Source: G963667855 sp963667855
GTDB lineage: Bacteria; Planctomycetota; Phycisphaerae; UBA1845
Assembly (NCBI GenBank): GCA_963667855.2
Contig: CAXXKI010000009.1
Coordinates: forward strand, 1-64,000
Length of the DNA stretch: 64,000 bases
Direction: 5' to 3'
Part shown: in pieces, positions 9,032 through 18,232 of the stretch
Numbering within the stretch: the first letter of the stretch is position 1
How the letters are laid out: each line of letters starts with the position of its first letter
Position numbers and translations under genes: made by a program
Notes under the pieces: model-generated
Database searches by the model: none
The model's input: only the letters and a program-made list of their open reading frames with translations
Told to the model about the DNA's origin: nothing

Positions 9032-10612
9032 TCAGTCTTTTTCTGCATCAATTGAGCAACCTCCCCCCAGGTCTGCATTGTCGGGCTCGCGCAGGACGAT
9101 TGCTCCGGTGGGACAGCCAACCGCGCATTTTCCGGCGGTTTCAACCAATCCTTTCGATAAGGGACGGTCAAAAGGCACTTCAACGGATACTCCGAACCCT
9201 CTTCCGGAGAAGGTCAGGCCCAGCGGTTCCTCGCTTTCGGCGGAAATGCGAACACAGGTTCCGCACAGGATGCATTTGCCCGGCTCGTATACTATTTGCG
9301 TATTTCCCAACAAGCGTTTCAACTGCCGGCGAGGCCCCTTGAACCGATTCACCGATGCTCCATAAGCTTCGGCGTATTTACGCAGGGTACAGTTTTGCTG
9401 TTTGCCGCAATCGCAATGTAGACACCGGTCTGCCTGGGCCTGGAGATCATCTACCGTCAAACCGTCCAGTCCGGCCGAACGCGCAACGCTCCCAACCCCC
9501 TTGGCCAACTCAGCCAGTTCCTTTTCGCTTAACCGGGAAGTACGGGTAGAATACGGTTTGCCAAAACCAGTGATGTCCCCTTTTCTCAGGAACTGGTCTA
9601 TGCAGGTAGCGGCGTTCCGACCTGCCACTATTGAACGAACCACCCATTTATTCGAACGTACCGCGTTACCGGCAGCAAATACGGACGGTTTTGACGTTTG
9701 CTGAGTTACCCCATCAACAACAATATGACCGGCTTTGGTGTCAATACCCAGCCCTTCATAGGTTTCGAGTTTGCCAACCGTAACGAGAACCGCATCGTAC
9801 TGATCTGCCAGGTCGGATAAGGTGATATCCTTGCCGACTTTGACGCCGTACCTCATCTTGACGCCCATCGACACCATTCGTTCAACTTCCCTATCCAGTA
9901 GACCTTGCGGGAGTTTTTTCGTTATATCTTCCGAACGGAGTGATCCACCGGCTTTAAGATCCCGTTCGTAGATTTCGCAATCGTGTCCCAGAAGTTGTAA
10001 ATACGACACTGCCGCCAGGCCGGTTGGTCCGGAACCTGCGACCGCCACCCTGTAACCGGTTGACTTTTGCGTTACTGGAATACCATGCTCGGAATCAACT
10101 GCGTAAATAGTCAGAGCGGCGACTGCAACCGGCTCGTCCACCTCCCGTCGCCTGCAACCGCGTTCACATGACTGGGGACAAAGCCGGCAGGCGATTTCCG
10201 GCAGAGGAAGGTTTTCCCTGACGATGTTCGCCGCCCGGGAAATATCCCCGGCACCAATACTGCGCAGTACGCGTGGCAGATCGACATTTGCCGGGCAGGC
10301 GTGCTGGCATGGACCTATACAATCGCCGGGGTGATCGCTGAGCAGCAGCTCTATACTTGTTTTTCTTATCCGCCGCAGTTCTTCGGTTTCGCTTTCAATC
10401 TCCTGGCCTTCTTCAACTACAGTGGCACAGGAAGGCATCAGGCGATTGATACCTTTGATTTTGACCAGACAGGCCATGCAGGATACGGAAGGATCCCGCC
10501 CCGGCACATGACACAATGCTGGGATATCAATACCGAGCTTCCTCGCCGCGTCGAGCACGGTACTGCCCGGTTCAACATCCACACCTTGATTGTCTATTAC
10601 CACACGCACCAT
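9032..10612 (-). CDS. GltD/NuoG-like FAD-dependent oxidoreductase with Fe-S domains
   Basis: The 526-residue protein has four parts. Residues 1-75 are a NuoG/HydA-type 2Fe-2S domain with cysteines at 34, 45, 48 and 62. Residues about 95-150 are a GltD-like 4Fe-4S region (CIGPCQHACPAN, CRLCPQSCERGC). Next comes an FAD/NAD(P) two-dinucleotide-binding core (VAVAGSGPTGLAA near residue 190, VFAAGNAVR near 305). Finally there is a NuoG-like Fe-S tail with CILCGTC and CAVGCPTGAIVL. This layout resembles StnC of the Sporomusa-type electron-bifurcating transhydrogenase and the NfnB family. The gene starts 3 bases after the stop of the NuoE-NuoF gene, so the two products almost certainly work together. 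A cytoplasmic location is expected. It is the last gene of a long minus-strand operon. Confidence 0.85.
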   Translation of the reverse strand: MVRVVIDNQGVDVEPGSTVLDAARKLGIDIPALCHVPGRDPSVSCMACLVKIKGINRLMPSCATVVEEGQEIESETEELRRIRKTSIELLLSDHPGDCIGPCQHACPANVDLPRVLRSIGAGDISRAANIVRENLPLPEIACRLCPQSCERGCRRREVDEPVAVAALTIYAVDSEHGIPVTQKSTGYRVAVAGSGPTGLAAVSYLQLLGHDCEIYERDLKAGGSLRSEDITKKLPQGLLDREVERMVSMGVKMRYGVKVGKDITLSDLADQYDAVLVTVGKLETYEGLGIDTKAGHIVVDGVTQQTSKPSVFAAGNAVRSNKWVVRSIVAGRNAATCIDQFLRKGDITGFGKPYSTRTSRLSEKELAELAKGVGSVARSAGLDGLTVDDLQAQADRCLHCDCGKQQNCTLRKYAEAYGASVNRFKGPRRQLKRLLGNTQIVYEPGKCILCGTCVRISAESEEPLGLTFSGRGFGVSVEVPFDRPLSKGLVETAGKCAVGCPTGAIVLREPDNADLGGGCSIDAEKD

Positions 10613-10615
10613 ATA

Positions 10616-13408
10616 CTACACCACCTCGATCGCGTCTTCCGGACATTTCACCCGGCAGGTATCGCAGCGAACGCATTTTTCGTTATCAATTTCGTGTTTT
10701 TCGTAAGGGGTAAATTGAATCGCGTCGGCCGCACAATGCTGAGCACAAAGCGTACACCCCACGCATTTATCGTTGATTCTGTAACTGATGAGCGTCTTGC
10801 ACTTACCGGCCGGACACCTGCCCTGCAGATGGGCTTCATACTCATGACGGAAATAACGCAGGGTCGACAAAACAGGGTTTGGAGCGGTTCTTCCCAAACC
10901 GCACAGGCTGCCGGCCATCACCGACCGGGCTACATCTTCCAGTTCATCGAGATCGCCCTCTACACCTTTTCCCTCGCAGAGCCTTTCGAGAATATCCAGC
11001 ATTCTCCGCGTACCCACCCGGCAGAAAGTGCACTTGCCGCAGGACTGGTCCTGGGTAAACGCAAGGAAGTAGCGGGCTATATCCACCATGCAATCGGTAT
11101 CATCGAGCACGACCAGGCCGCCGGACCCCATAATCGCTCCGACGGAGTTCAAAGCCTCGAAATCCACCGGGGTATCAGCATGTTCTTCAGGTATACAGCC
11201 ACCGGACGGCCCGCCGATCTGCACGGCCTTGAACCTCCTGCCGTCCTTCATGCCCCCGCCGATCTCCTCGACGATTTCGCGAATGGTGATTCCCATGGGT
11301 ACTTCGATAAGACCACCGCGTTTGATTTTACCGGCCAGGGAGAATACTTTTGTTCCCTTACTGTTTTCCGTACCCAAGGCGGTGAATGCTTCCGCACCGT
11401 TACGAATAATCCAGGGCACGCTGGCGTAGGTTTCCACATTATTGATCAGGGTTGGCTTTCCCCATAGACCTTTATCCACGGGATACGGCGGGCGCAGCCG
11501 GGGCAAGCCTCTTTTGCCCTCTATCGACTCGAGCAGTGCGGTTTCCTCGCCACAGATGAACGCTCCCGCGCCCTCCATTATTCGCAGTTCGAGTTTTTTC
11601 CCACTACCAAGAATATTGTCGCCAAGATACCCGCGCAGCTCGCACTCATCCAGGGCGTCCTGAATCCGTTCGACCGCCAGCGGGTATTCCGCTCGAATAT
11701 AGAGAAAACCCTCTTCGGCCCCGACGGCCAGCGCGGCAATAGCAATCCCCTCTACTATGCGGTATGGAAAGGACTCCATCAGCATGCGATCCATGAACGC
11801 CCCGGGGTCCCCTTCATCGCCGTTGCACACGATGTATTTTTTATCACCTTTGGCAGCCCTGGCCAGCGACCATTTCCGCCCGGTGGGAAACCCGCCGCCG
11901 CCGCGACCGCGAAGCCCGCTCTCCGTCACCGCGTGGATTATATCTTCCGGCGACAATTGCTCCGTACAACGTTTCAAGGCCTCAAATCCGTCATGCCGAA
12001 GATATTCATCCAGATCCGTTGGATTGATTTCACCACAATGCTCAGTGGCAATATGCTTCTGTCGCCCGAGAAAAGCGGAAACCTGTCCGTCGCGAAGATC
12101 AATGTCCCTACCGACAACAAGCTTATTGGTTTTACCTCGAATCAAACCGTCGTAAAAATTGCTAACCACCCGGGAAAACCACTCTCCCATATTTGCCGCG
12201 GGAAAATGGCGGCGAACTATCGCCCGGGCGTCGTCCGGACCTACACCGGCGTAAAATTGCGGCTGTTTACCGGGGACAAGCACTTCCACCAGGGGAGTCT
12301 GATGGCACATTCCCACGCAACCGACCGGCTTTATACTCACTTTGGCCCCGGAAGCGGCCAATGTCTGCACGATCGCGTCTTTCACTTTCCCACTACCACC
12401 GGCTACACAACAGGACCCCAAGCCTATCCGCACTTCACCGGCAGCCTGTTCGTTTTCCGATTCAGTGAATGCTGAAACGTCAGATTGCGGCGTATCTCCG
12501 CTGGCTTCACTGCTTTTGGCAAGCATGTCCGAAACCGTATCCGGAGTCAAATGTCCGAATGTGGTTTCGTCAACTGAAGCGACCGGCGCCAGTGTGCAAC
12601 AGCCCATGCAGGCCACTTCCTCCACCGTGAACCGTCCATCCGCATCGGTATGCTCACCTGGTGCAATACCCAACTCACGACGAAGCTCATCGGTAATAGC
12701 CTGGGCACCGGCCACATGACAGGCCGTACCGTGGCAAACCTTGATCAAGTGTTCGCCTACCGGATCTTTACGAAACTGCGTGTAAAAAGAGGCGACGCCG
12801 GTTATTTGAGCCGGAGTTATTTCGGTCAACTCACACACCCGCTCCAGGGCTGATTCCGGCAAATACCTGTACTCCTCCTGCAGTCCCTGAAGAATAGGGA
12901 TCATGGCCGACCCGCATTTTCCACAACGATCGACAACCGTATCGACAACCGACAAGTCTATCTTCTCGGGAGTGCGGCATGTGCAAGTGTGTTTTACACC
13001 ACCATCAGTGCCACGCATTTCCCTGTTCTTTTTAGGAACAACGCCGGTACGGAAAGTAATGACTTTATCCCGGCCAGGTATCCGTCGCCCTCTTGCGGCT
13101 ATTGCCCATTTACCGCATAGAAGAAATATAATCGAGGCGTAGAGGATAACCCTAACCTGCTGACCGGTAGCGACCTGGCGTTCCAGAGAAGCTTCCGTCT
13201 GCCGCTTTTGCTCGTCGGCTAACGCCTGGTTGTACGACTCATCTTCGAGAGCCTGGGCGGTAAGGGTTTTGATTTTCGCACGATCATCGCTTTGCTGGTA
13301 ACGTGCCTGGACATAGCCGGTTGCCATCCATACGAAAGTGGCACCTACAACCATGCCGGCCAGGACCGTCAGCGACCTGGATATAACCAATTGGAAAGAC
13401 TTACTCAT
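10616..13408 (-). CDS. NuoE-NuoF fusion with N-terminal membrane anchor and C-terminal ferredoxin domain
   Basis: The 930-residue protein joins parts that are usually separate. Two hydrophobic segments (about residues 12-31 and 85-104) flank a charged coiled region. A NuoE thioredoxin-like 2Fe-2S domain follows (CHGTACHVAG with C225 and C230, then CMGCC near 270). A second thioredoxin-like 2Fe-2S module (GSCCVAGGSGKV, VGCVGMCHQTP) comes next. The NuoF core has GRGGGGFPTGRKW for FMN, GDEGDPGAFMDR for NADH and SCGKCTFCRVGTRRM for a 4Fe-4S cluster. The tail is a double 4Fe-4S ferredoxin (CVGCTLCAQHC, CVRCDTCRVKCP). It should oxidise or reduce NAD(P)H on the membrane face. GGAGG six bases before the ATG at 13408 sets the start, which overlaps the end of the upstream gene by 8 bases. 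The membrane-anchored fusion is unusual for this family. Confidence 0.87.
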   Translation of the reverse strand: MSKSFQLVISRSLTVLAGMVVGATFVWMATGYVQARYQQSDDRAKIKTLTAQALEDESYNQALADEQKRQTEASLERQVATGQQVRVILYASIIFLLCGKWAIAARGRRIPGRDKVITFRTGVVPKKNREMRGTDGGVKHTCTCRTPEKIDLSVVDTVVDRCGKCGSAMIPILQGLQEEYRYLPESALERVCELTEITPAQITGVASFYTQFRKDPVGEHLIKVCHGTACHVAGAQAITDELRRELGIAPGEHTDADGRFTVEEVACMGCCTLAPVASVDETTFGHLTPDTVSDMLAKSSEASGDTPQSDVSAFTESENEQAAGEVRIGLGSCCVAGGSGKVKDAIVQTLAASGAKVSIKPVGCVGMCHQTPLVEVLVPGKQPQFYAGVGPDDARAIVRRHFPAANMGEWFSRVVSNFYDGLIRGKTNKLVVGRDIDLRDGQVSAFLGRQKHIATEHCGEINPTDLDEYLRHDGFEALKRCTEQLSPEDIIHAVTESGLRGRGGGGFPTGRKWSLARAAKGDKKYIVCNGDEGDPGAFMDRMLMESFPYRIVEGIAIAALAVGAEEGFLYIRAEYPLAVERIQDALDECELRGYLGDNILGSGKKLELRIMEGAGAFICGEETALLESIEGKRGLPRLRPPYPVDKGLWGKPTLINNVETYASVPWIIRNGAEAFTALGTENSKGTKVFSLAGKIKRGGLIEVPMGITIREIVEEIGGGMKDGRRFKAVQIGGPSGGCIPEEHADTPVDFEALNSVGAIMGSGGLVVLDDTDCMVDIARYFLAFTQDQSCGKCTFCRVGTRRMLDILERLCEGKGVEGDLDELEDVARSVMAGSLCGLGRTAPNPVLSTLRYFRHEYEAHLQGRCPAGKCKTLISYRINDKCVGCTLCAQHCAADAIQFTPYEKHEIDNEKCVRCDTCRVKCPEDAIEVV

Positions 13409-14384
13409 TTGCCCCTCCAGATTGCTCGCCGGTATATCCTTGGGGCCAATTCGCCGGTTCACGCGGACACGAAGCGAAACAGCGGGCACAGTAGAAACAG
13501 GAGGAGTTGGATACTCTCATGTTTTCGATGGCGCCATATGGGCAGGACCCACCGCATAAACCGCAATCCAGTTCCTTATCCGGAGTGACCTTAACTCCCC
13601 ACCAGCAGAGGCGGGAAACAATCGCCAGCAGCGCACCGTATGGGCACAGGTATCGGCAATATGTCCGCCCCACGAAAACGCTGAGGATAAGCAGCAAGCC
13701 GCCGAATATAAGTATATCACCAGGACCGGTCAGGCGGAAAAAACCAACAAAGGGATCGAAGCGGCAGATAATAAAATCGCGTTCACCGGCCGGTCTTATG
13801 GCATACCAGACAGCGGCTGCCAGGAAGAGGTATTTGAACAGCCCCAGAACCTTATCCAGTTTCCGTGGCACATTCACCGGCTTGAGCAGCACTAATTCCT
13901 GAATCGCTCCCAGTGGACACGCGCCACCGCAGAAAACCCGTCCGAACAGCAGAGCGAACAGCAGTGGCAAAAAGAAAAACCCAATCGCCACGAAGGATAT
14001 GGCATAACCGGAATCGGTCAGAGCGACCGCGACATTCTGTACCGCCCCCACGGCGCACACGCACCCCTGACGATAAAACCCAAAGTACAAAAGTGAAGCG
14101 ACGGTGAGTAATACAGTCAATTTACGGCTGCGACGCTTTAGAACCAGGTAAGCCGAAAGCGACATGGCCGCCACGAGAGCCGCCACGTCAACCGCGTTCC
14201 ACCACACCGCTCGTGCCGGTAAACGCTGCAGCGGAGGAAGTACGTAGTCTTCACCGATATCCTCGGGTTGCGGGGCCGCCTGAGCCTGGCGCACATACTC
14301 AGCGGCCGACACCGGTTGGGCAGCGGTGAGAAAAAACACCGATAGGCAAAAGATAATCGCGGCAGTGAGGCTAACCGATTTCAT
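13401..14384 (-). CDS. NosR/NapH-like polytopic membrane protein with 4Fe-4S clusters
   Basis: The 327-residue protein begins with a signal-like hydrophobic segment ending near AEYVRQAQA. Several transmembrane helices follow. The paired motifs CGGACPLGAIQE and CRYLCPYGALLA are typical of the NosR, NapH and CcoG group. A C-terminal ferredoxin domain carries CGLCGGSCPYGAIEN and CFYCARCFASCP. An extra CVCAVGAVQNV motif lies in an early loop. Family members move electrons from quinol or flavin across the membrane to Fe-S acceptors. A TTG at 14432 would extend it, but the ATG at 14384 gives a normal signal segment. It overlaps the polyferredoxin gene upstream and the NuoE-NuoF gene downstream, indicating tight coupling. 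Confidence 0.82.
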   Translation of the reverse strand: MKSVSLTAAIIFCLSVFFLTAAQPVSAAEYVRQAQAAPQPEDIGEDYVLPPLQRLPARAVWWNAVDVAALVAAMSLSAYLVLKRRSRKLTVLLTVASLLYFGFYRQGCVCAVGAVQNVAVALTDSGYAISFVAIGFFFLPLLFALLFGRVFCGGACPLGAIQELVLLKPVNVPRKLDKVLGLFKYLFLAAAVWYAIRPAGERDFIICRFDPFVGFFRLTGPGDILIFGGLLLILSVFVGRTYCRYLCPYGALLAIVSRLCWWGVKVTPDKELDCGLCGGSCPYGAIENMRVSNSSCFYCARCFASCPREPANWPQGYTGEQSGGANE

Positions 14385-15027
14385 TTGGTTTGGTAACTCC
14401 AGTTGTAGTATCTTTCGGAGAGTGATATTCAAAGTTCACCACCCCCCGCCAGCCGTCGGCACGAACATATGCTTTTTCCGGACAGTTGGCCGCGATCATG
14501 CAGCGGTTACAGTCCAGGCAGAGATCGTGGCGAACCTCCAGGCGAATAGAACTGAGACCGGCCGGCTCCTTACACGCCATCACGCACAAACCGCAGCCGT
14601 TGCAGAGTTTCTCGTCAATAGTGTATTCATAATAGTTATTCAGCGGGTCGTCGGGATCGATATCACCTATAGCCTTGCGTGTGATAGCGTCCCGCGGGCA
14701 TAACTTGCGTGTCGGTAAACCATCAGGACCGATTTCACTGGTCACATCGAAGTAGGAAGGGCAGATGCAGCAGCGGCCACACTTGGAGAAATCGTTAACC
14801 GCGCGAACGGCGGACAGAGGCAACACACAGTTTTCGGCGCACAACTGGCAGGCATCAACGCCAGTGGTACCCAGGCGAATATTGAGGCATTTTCCCGGAT
14901 CGATCGTCCATACCCGTTCCGCTTTCGCTTTCGACGCCAGGTAGGCGGAACATCCGCCCAAGGCCAGCACCCCTACCCCGCGAGCGGTATGCGCCATCAT
15001 TTCCCGCCTGTTGATTTTCCTGCTCAT
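14371..15027 (-). CDS. Tat-exported polyferredoxin, NapG/MauM-like
   Basis: The 218-residue protein begins MSRKINRREMMAHTARGVG and then a hydrophobic stretch (VLALGGCSAYLA), which fits a twin-arginine export signal. The mature part holds many cysteines in ferredoxin-like groups: CQLCAENCVLP, CGRCCICPSYF, CPRDAI, CNGCGLCVMACKEP and CLDCNRCMIAANCP. It should carry about four 4Fe-4S clusters and sit on the outer face of the inner membrane. NapG-like proteins pair with NapH-like membrane proteins, and here the NapH-like gene follows directly with a short overlap. The upstream NHL gene ends on the ATGA that starts this gene. It probably passes electrons between the membrane protein and a periplasmic partner. 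Confidence 0.83.
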   Translation of the reverse strand: MSRKINRREMMAHTARGVGVLALGGCSAYLASKAKAERVWTIDPGKCLNIRLGTTGVDACQLCAENCVLPLSAVRAVNDFSKCGRCCICPSYFDVTSEIGPDGLPTRKLCPRDAITRKAIGDIDPDDPLNNYYEYTIDEKLCNGCGLCVMACKEPAGLSSIRLEVRHDLCLDCNRCMIAANCPEKAYVRADGWRGVVNFEYHSPKDTTTGVTKPNEIG

Positions 15028-15944
15028 GGCTTTATCTCTTTACCGCCGGCGGGTGAAACATCAAGTAAATCCGGACCAAGATCCGGTTCGGCGATGAATA
15101 CCTGGATAGTCAATTTCACTGTATCCACAACAAATACGCGTCCTTCACCATCGGCGGCGACATCCATATTTTTACAATTGGGATCGAAACCACTCCATTC
15201 GATCAAGCCGAGAAACTCGCCCTTCGTGTTGAATACTTTTATTCCCGGTGGTGCCTTGGCAGCCAGAAAAATCCGCCCGTCGCCGGAAAGTGCTATATTC
15301 GTCGGGTTACAACAGCCGGTAAAGTCCTCCGGGTTGCGATTCCCGAACCTTCCGAACCGGCCTGCGCGTTTGCCGTCCATGGTGAATTTCTCCACCCTGT
15401 GTCGAGCGGAATTGATTGCATATATGATCCCCTCGCCATCAACGACAAAATCGAGATGCCCATTTGGAAGCATAAACCCCCTGGTATTATTGTCTTTTCC
15501 TATATCGTTCAGCCACTTACCCTGTCGGTCATAGCGGCGGATACCCCGATCGTTAACGTCACCTACCAGTACATACTCCTTGTAAAACCCTATAGAGGTA
15601 ACCAGATTCAACCGCTTGGGATCTTCCCATACACCGATCCGGCGTCCGTTCTTATCGAACTGTTCGATCTGATCGGCCTGGCCTACCCAGACAGTTCCAC
15701 CGTCATCAACCGCCACGCTGAAGCCCGGTTTACCAGTCCCCCATCTTCTGAGCAGCTTACCGCTCACGTCAAAAACCTTTACTTCCTTATCGCCGACCGC
15801 GTAGAGTTCTCCAGAGCCATCGACAGTAATGGAAAACAACCGCTCCCTGAACTGGTTCTCACCTATTCCCTTACCGCTGATGGATCGCAGATGCTCGTAG
15901 AATACTTTCTGGCTTTTTTCGATTGGTGAAACCGGCGATCCCAT
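15024..15944 (-). CDS. NHL-repeat beta-propeller protein
   Basis: The 306-residue protein is almost wholly a beta-propeller of NHL-type blades, each with a Val-Asp-Gly turn and an aromatic-hydrophobic strand: FSITVDGSGELYAVGDKEVK, DFVVDGEGIIYAINSARHRV, NIALSGDGRIFLAAK and MDVAADGEGRVFVVD. A pair of cysteines occurs in FTGCCNPTNIA. There is no clear signal peptide, which leaves its compartment open, although neighbours on both sides are exported. AAGGA seven bases before the ATG at 15944 supports that start over the TTG at 15959. NHL propellers bind proteins, or sometimes metals. It lies between propeller genes and the Fe-S genes and overlaps the polyferredoxin start by 4 bases, so it may act as a docking part of the complex. 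Confidence 0.78.
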   Translation of the reverse strand: MGSPVSPIEKSQKVFYEHLRSISGKGIGENQFRERLFSITVDGSGELYAVGDKEVKVFDVSGKLLRRWGTGKPGFSVAVDDGGTVWVGQADQIEQFDKNGRRIGVWEDPKRLNLVTSIGFYKEYVLVGDVNDRGIRRYDRQGKWLNDIGKDNNTRGFMLPNGHLDFVVDGEGIIYAINSARHRVEKFTMDGKRAGRFGRFGNRNPEDFTGCCNPTNIALSGDGRIFLAAKAPPGIKVFNTKGEFLGLIEWSGFDPNCKNMDVAADGEGRVFVVDTVKLTIQVFIAEPDLGPDLLDVSPAGGKEIKP

Positions 15945-15964
15945 GACAGATTCCTTCAAACTGT

Positions 15965-17230
15965 TTATTTCTTCGCCGAAGCAGCCGCATTGGGGTCAGC
16001 AACTTCAAGGCACACCAGCCGGGTCATATCCCTGATCAGGAGTTTTCCGTCAGACAGTGCCATTGGAGCCCATACATCGTGCCCGGAAAGAATCTGGGCA
16101 CTGGCCAACTCCTTATATTCTGTAGTGTTCGCCTCGACCAGGCGCAGCATTCCGGTTTTACCTTCGAGAATAAAGAACATACCGTCGGCCAGTATATAAC
16201 TGCCCAGCCCGAACGCCGCTTTGCCTTTACTGTCCCAAACCTCTTTCCCCTTGAGGTTGAGACAGGTAAACAAACCTCTCTTCTTTTTCCCAACACCGAA
16301 AATATGGTCGTTGTAGAAGATCGGGGTGTGCGTTTCGGAATTCCAGTCGCTAGCGGCCAGTGAAAACAGTTTTTCCGCCTTAAATGTGTCGCCTTCCCGC
16401 TTAACCTGGATCATCACCGTTTCTGTTTCGTAGCAATTGGTATAAAACAATCGCCCTTGCCCGCAGTAAAGCGGAGAGTTAGCAACAGCTATATTAAACT
16501 TCCAGGGGAAGGACCAGAGCAATCGGCCGTCGTCAGCCGCCACAGCCAAAGGCCCCTGCAAAGTCGTATAAAGATACTGTTTCACGCCGCCAATTTCGGC
16601 AACCATGATCGAGGCATGAGACAAAGGCCTCTGCTCTGCATTTGGGGTTGCCCATATAATCTCTCCCGTAGCCTTATTCAAAGCCACTATCAACGAAGTC
16701 CCACCGAGAGCAACAACAACGCGATCCTCCTCCATCAGCGGGCACTGCCCGTTGTACCAGGCGGGTATTGTCGACTTGTATTCCCTGACGAAATTCTTCT
16801 GCCAGAGCTCCTTGCCGGTGGCCGCGTCCAGGCAATGAAGTACGCACTTGGGATCGAGCGAAATCACGTACTTGCCGTCAACCGCGGGTACGCTGCGGGT
16901 AATACCATGGTTGGGGCGAATGTTTTTTTTCTCAATAAACCGCCAAAGCTCCTTACCGTCCTTAAGGTCGTGACAGCGAACCATCCACTGTTTCGCATTG
17001 CGGTCGTAATCGTTGAGATAGACACGACCGTCAAAGACGGCCGGTGCCGCGTATCCCTGGCACATGGGAGTTTCCCATAATACCCTGGGCCCTTCCGAAG
17101 GCCAGCTGCGCAGCAATCCCGTTTCCCTGGAAATCGCATCGCGATCAGGACCGCGAAACTGGGGCCAATTGTCGCCATAGGCAACCGCCGAAAAAAGGAA
17201 CAATACTAGGGCAAATCGCAATCGTAACAC
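15965..17230 (-). CDS. Secreted PQQ-like beta-propeller protein
   Basis: The 421-residue protein has a signal peptide (MLRLRFALVLFLFSAVAYG, cut before DNWPQFRG). A PQQ-like propeller follows, whose blades end in the motif TGKELWQ or similar: DLKDGKELWRF, DAATGKELWQKN, NKATGEIIWAT. The WPQFRGPDRDA opening is very common in planctomycete proteins of this type. The start codon is GTG at 17230 with GAGAGG upstream. Such proteins may be enzymes needing a quinone cofactor or BamB-like binding scaffolds; the sequence does not decide. It ends 20 bases before the NHL gene and is one of four propellers in the same operon. Confidence 0.83.
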   Translation of the reverse strand: MLRLRFALVLFLFSAVAYGDNWPQFRGPDRDAISRETGLLRSWPSEGPRVLWETPMCQGYAAPAVFDGRVYLNDYDRNAKQWMVRCHDLKDGKELWRFIEKKNIRPNHGITRSVPAVDGKYVISLDPKCVLHCLDAATGKELWQKNFVREYKSTIPAWYNGQCPLMEEDRVVVALGGTSLIVALNKATGEIIWATPNAEQRPLSHASIMVAEIGGVKQYLYTTLQGPLAVAADDGRLLWSFPWKFNIAVANSPLYCGQGRLFYTNCYETETVMIQVKREGDTFKAEKLFSLAASDWNSETHTPIFYNDHIFGVGKKKRGLFTCLNLKGKEVWDSKGKAAFGLGSYILADGMFFILEGKTGMLRLVEANTTEYKELASAQILSGHDVWAPMALSDGKLLIRDMTRLVCLEVADPNAAASAKK

Positions 17231-17325
17231 CGGGACATCCTCTCTACTTGCTTTCTAACTCAAGCGGCAGACCCGCTCCCCGATCAGCCGAAATGATACC
17301 ACGTCTGCACCGCTTGTTCCAATTG

Positions 17326-17364
17326 AGCGGGCCCGGCAAGCCCTCAGGACTCGCCGGGCCCGCT
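17326..17364 (-). terminator. GC-rich hairpin between two operon genes
   Basis: A perfect 12-base stem (17326-17337 with 17353-17364) encloses a 15-base loop. It lies in the 184-base gap after the LolA-like gene and before the propeller gene at 17230. No T-run follows in either direction, so it may attenuate, process or stabilise the message rather than end it. Confidence 0.5.
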
Positions 17365-17414
17365 ATATGCCTTTCCATCCGATCGAATAGTTACACTGCT
17401 GAAATATAGCCCCT

Positions 17415-18173
17415 CTATGGAGCGAAATCGTCAGTCTTCGTGAAACCTTCAGGAACCTCCAGCTTGAACTTGTTCGGATCGCATTTTCTTTTGACCACCA
17501 GGTTGCTCAGTTCCAGTTCGGTCGTACCTTCTTCACCCTGGCGGTTCAAATATACTTTTACTATCCGGCGAGGCAGATAGTCCTTTTGTGAGATGTGAAT
17601 AATCGTCTCCGTGACCTGTGAATCCGTCATTTTGACTTTAACCTGATAACACGGTTCTTCGCCGACTTTTTCCGGATCACCGACTTGGGCCTGTGTTTGC
17701 TTCAACTCGTTTTCCAGCGGATTATCGGATACGAAGTCCTGCAAAAGAATCACTCGCGGATCTCTTTTCTTCGATCCCATTACCGCCGGATCGATATCCG
17801 CGTAGACCTTTTTAGTGGACGCATCGATCACGTAATAGGTATTTCCATCACAACCAGCGGTTATATCCACGGTTTCTTCCGACCCAATCGGAGTCACTCT
17901 GGCTTTACACTGGAAACGTTCAACCTTCAATTTTGAAGGTTCGCCCACTTTGCCCGCTCCAACGACGTCGGGAACATACGCCTTTGCCCATGAAGTTCCC
18001 TTGTAACTGGCGTCGTATTCAGCGTACTTAACCTCTTTCAAGGCGTCCGCGCACTTTTTCAGGATCTTTTTCGCCTGATCCGAACTTTCGTTTTTTTCAC
18101 CCTCGGCCGGCTCCACCGCAATCACACTGGTGGTAAGACATAACCCTAAAAACAGTATTAAAAACCGCTGCAT
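17415..18173 (-). CDS. Exported LolA-like protein
   Basis: The 252-residue protein has a signal peptide (MQRFLILFLGLCLTTSVIAV). Its beta-rich body resembles the LolA/LppX-like family that carries lipoproteins or lipids in the periplasm: ADALKEVKYAEYDASYKG near the start, TITGCDG-like centre (ITAGCDGNTYYVIDASTKKV), and a late strand pair EVPEGFTK typical of such folds. AAGGAG upstream of the ATG at 18173 supports the start. It lies among propeller genes, 59 bases after the end of the gene at 18233. The function is inferred from fold-like pattern only; carriage of a lipid or of a folding partner for the complex is possible. Confidence 0.6.
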   Translation of the reverse strand: MQRFLILFLGLCLTTSVIAVEPAEGEKNESSDQAKKILKKCADALKEVKYAEYDASYKGTSWAKAYVPDVVGAGKVGEPSKLKVERFQCKARVTPIGSEETVDITAGCDGNTYYVIDASTKKVYADIDPAVMGSKKRDPRVILLQDFVSDNPLENELKQTQAQVGDPEKVGEEPCYQVKVKMTDSQVTETIIHISQKDYLPRRIVKVYLNRQGEEGTTELELSNLVVKRKCDPNKFKLEVPEGFTKTDDFAP

Positions 18174-18232
18174 CGGAATATCTCCTTATAAGAAACTGTT
18201 CGAAATCACCCGCACGCTAACTCGCCGCCCGT

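Noticed and set aside
10301..11467. A 388-codon plus-strand frame
   Set aside because: It lies wholly opposite the GltD-like and NuoE-NuoF genes, whose minus-strand translations carry clear Fe-S, FMN and FAD motifs. Its own product is His/Thr-rich and matches nothing.
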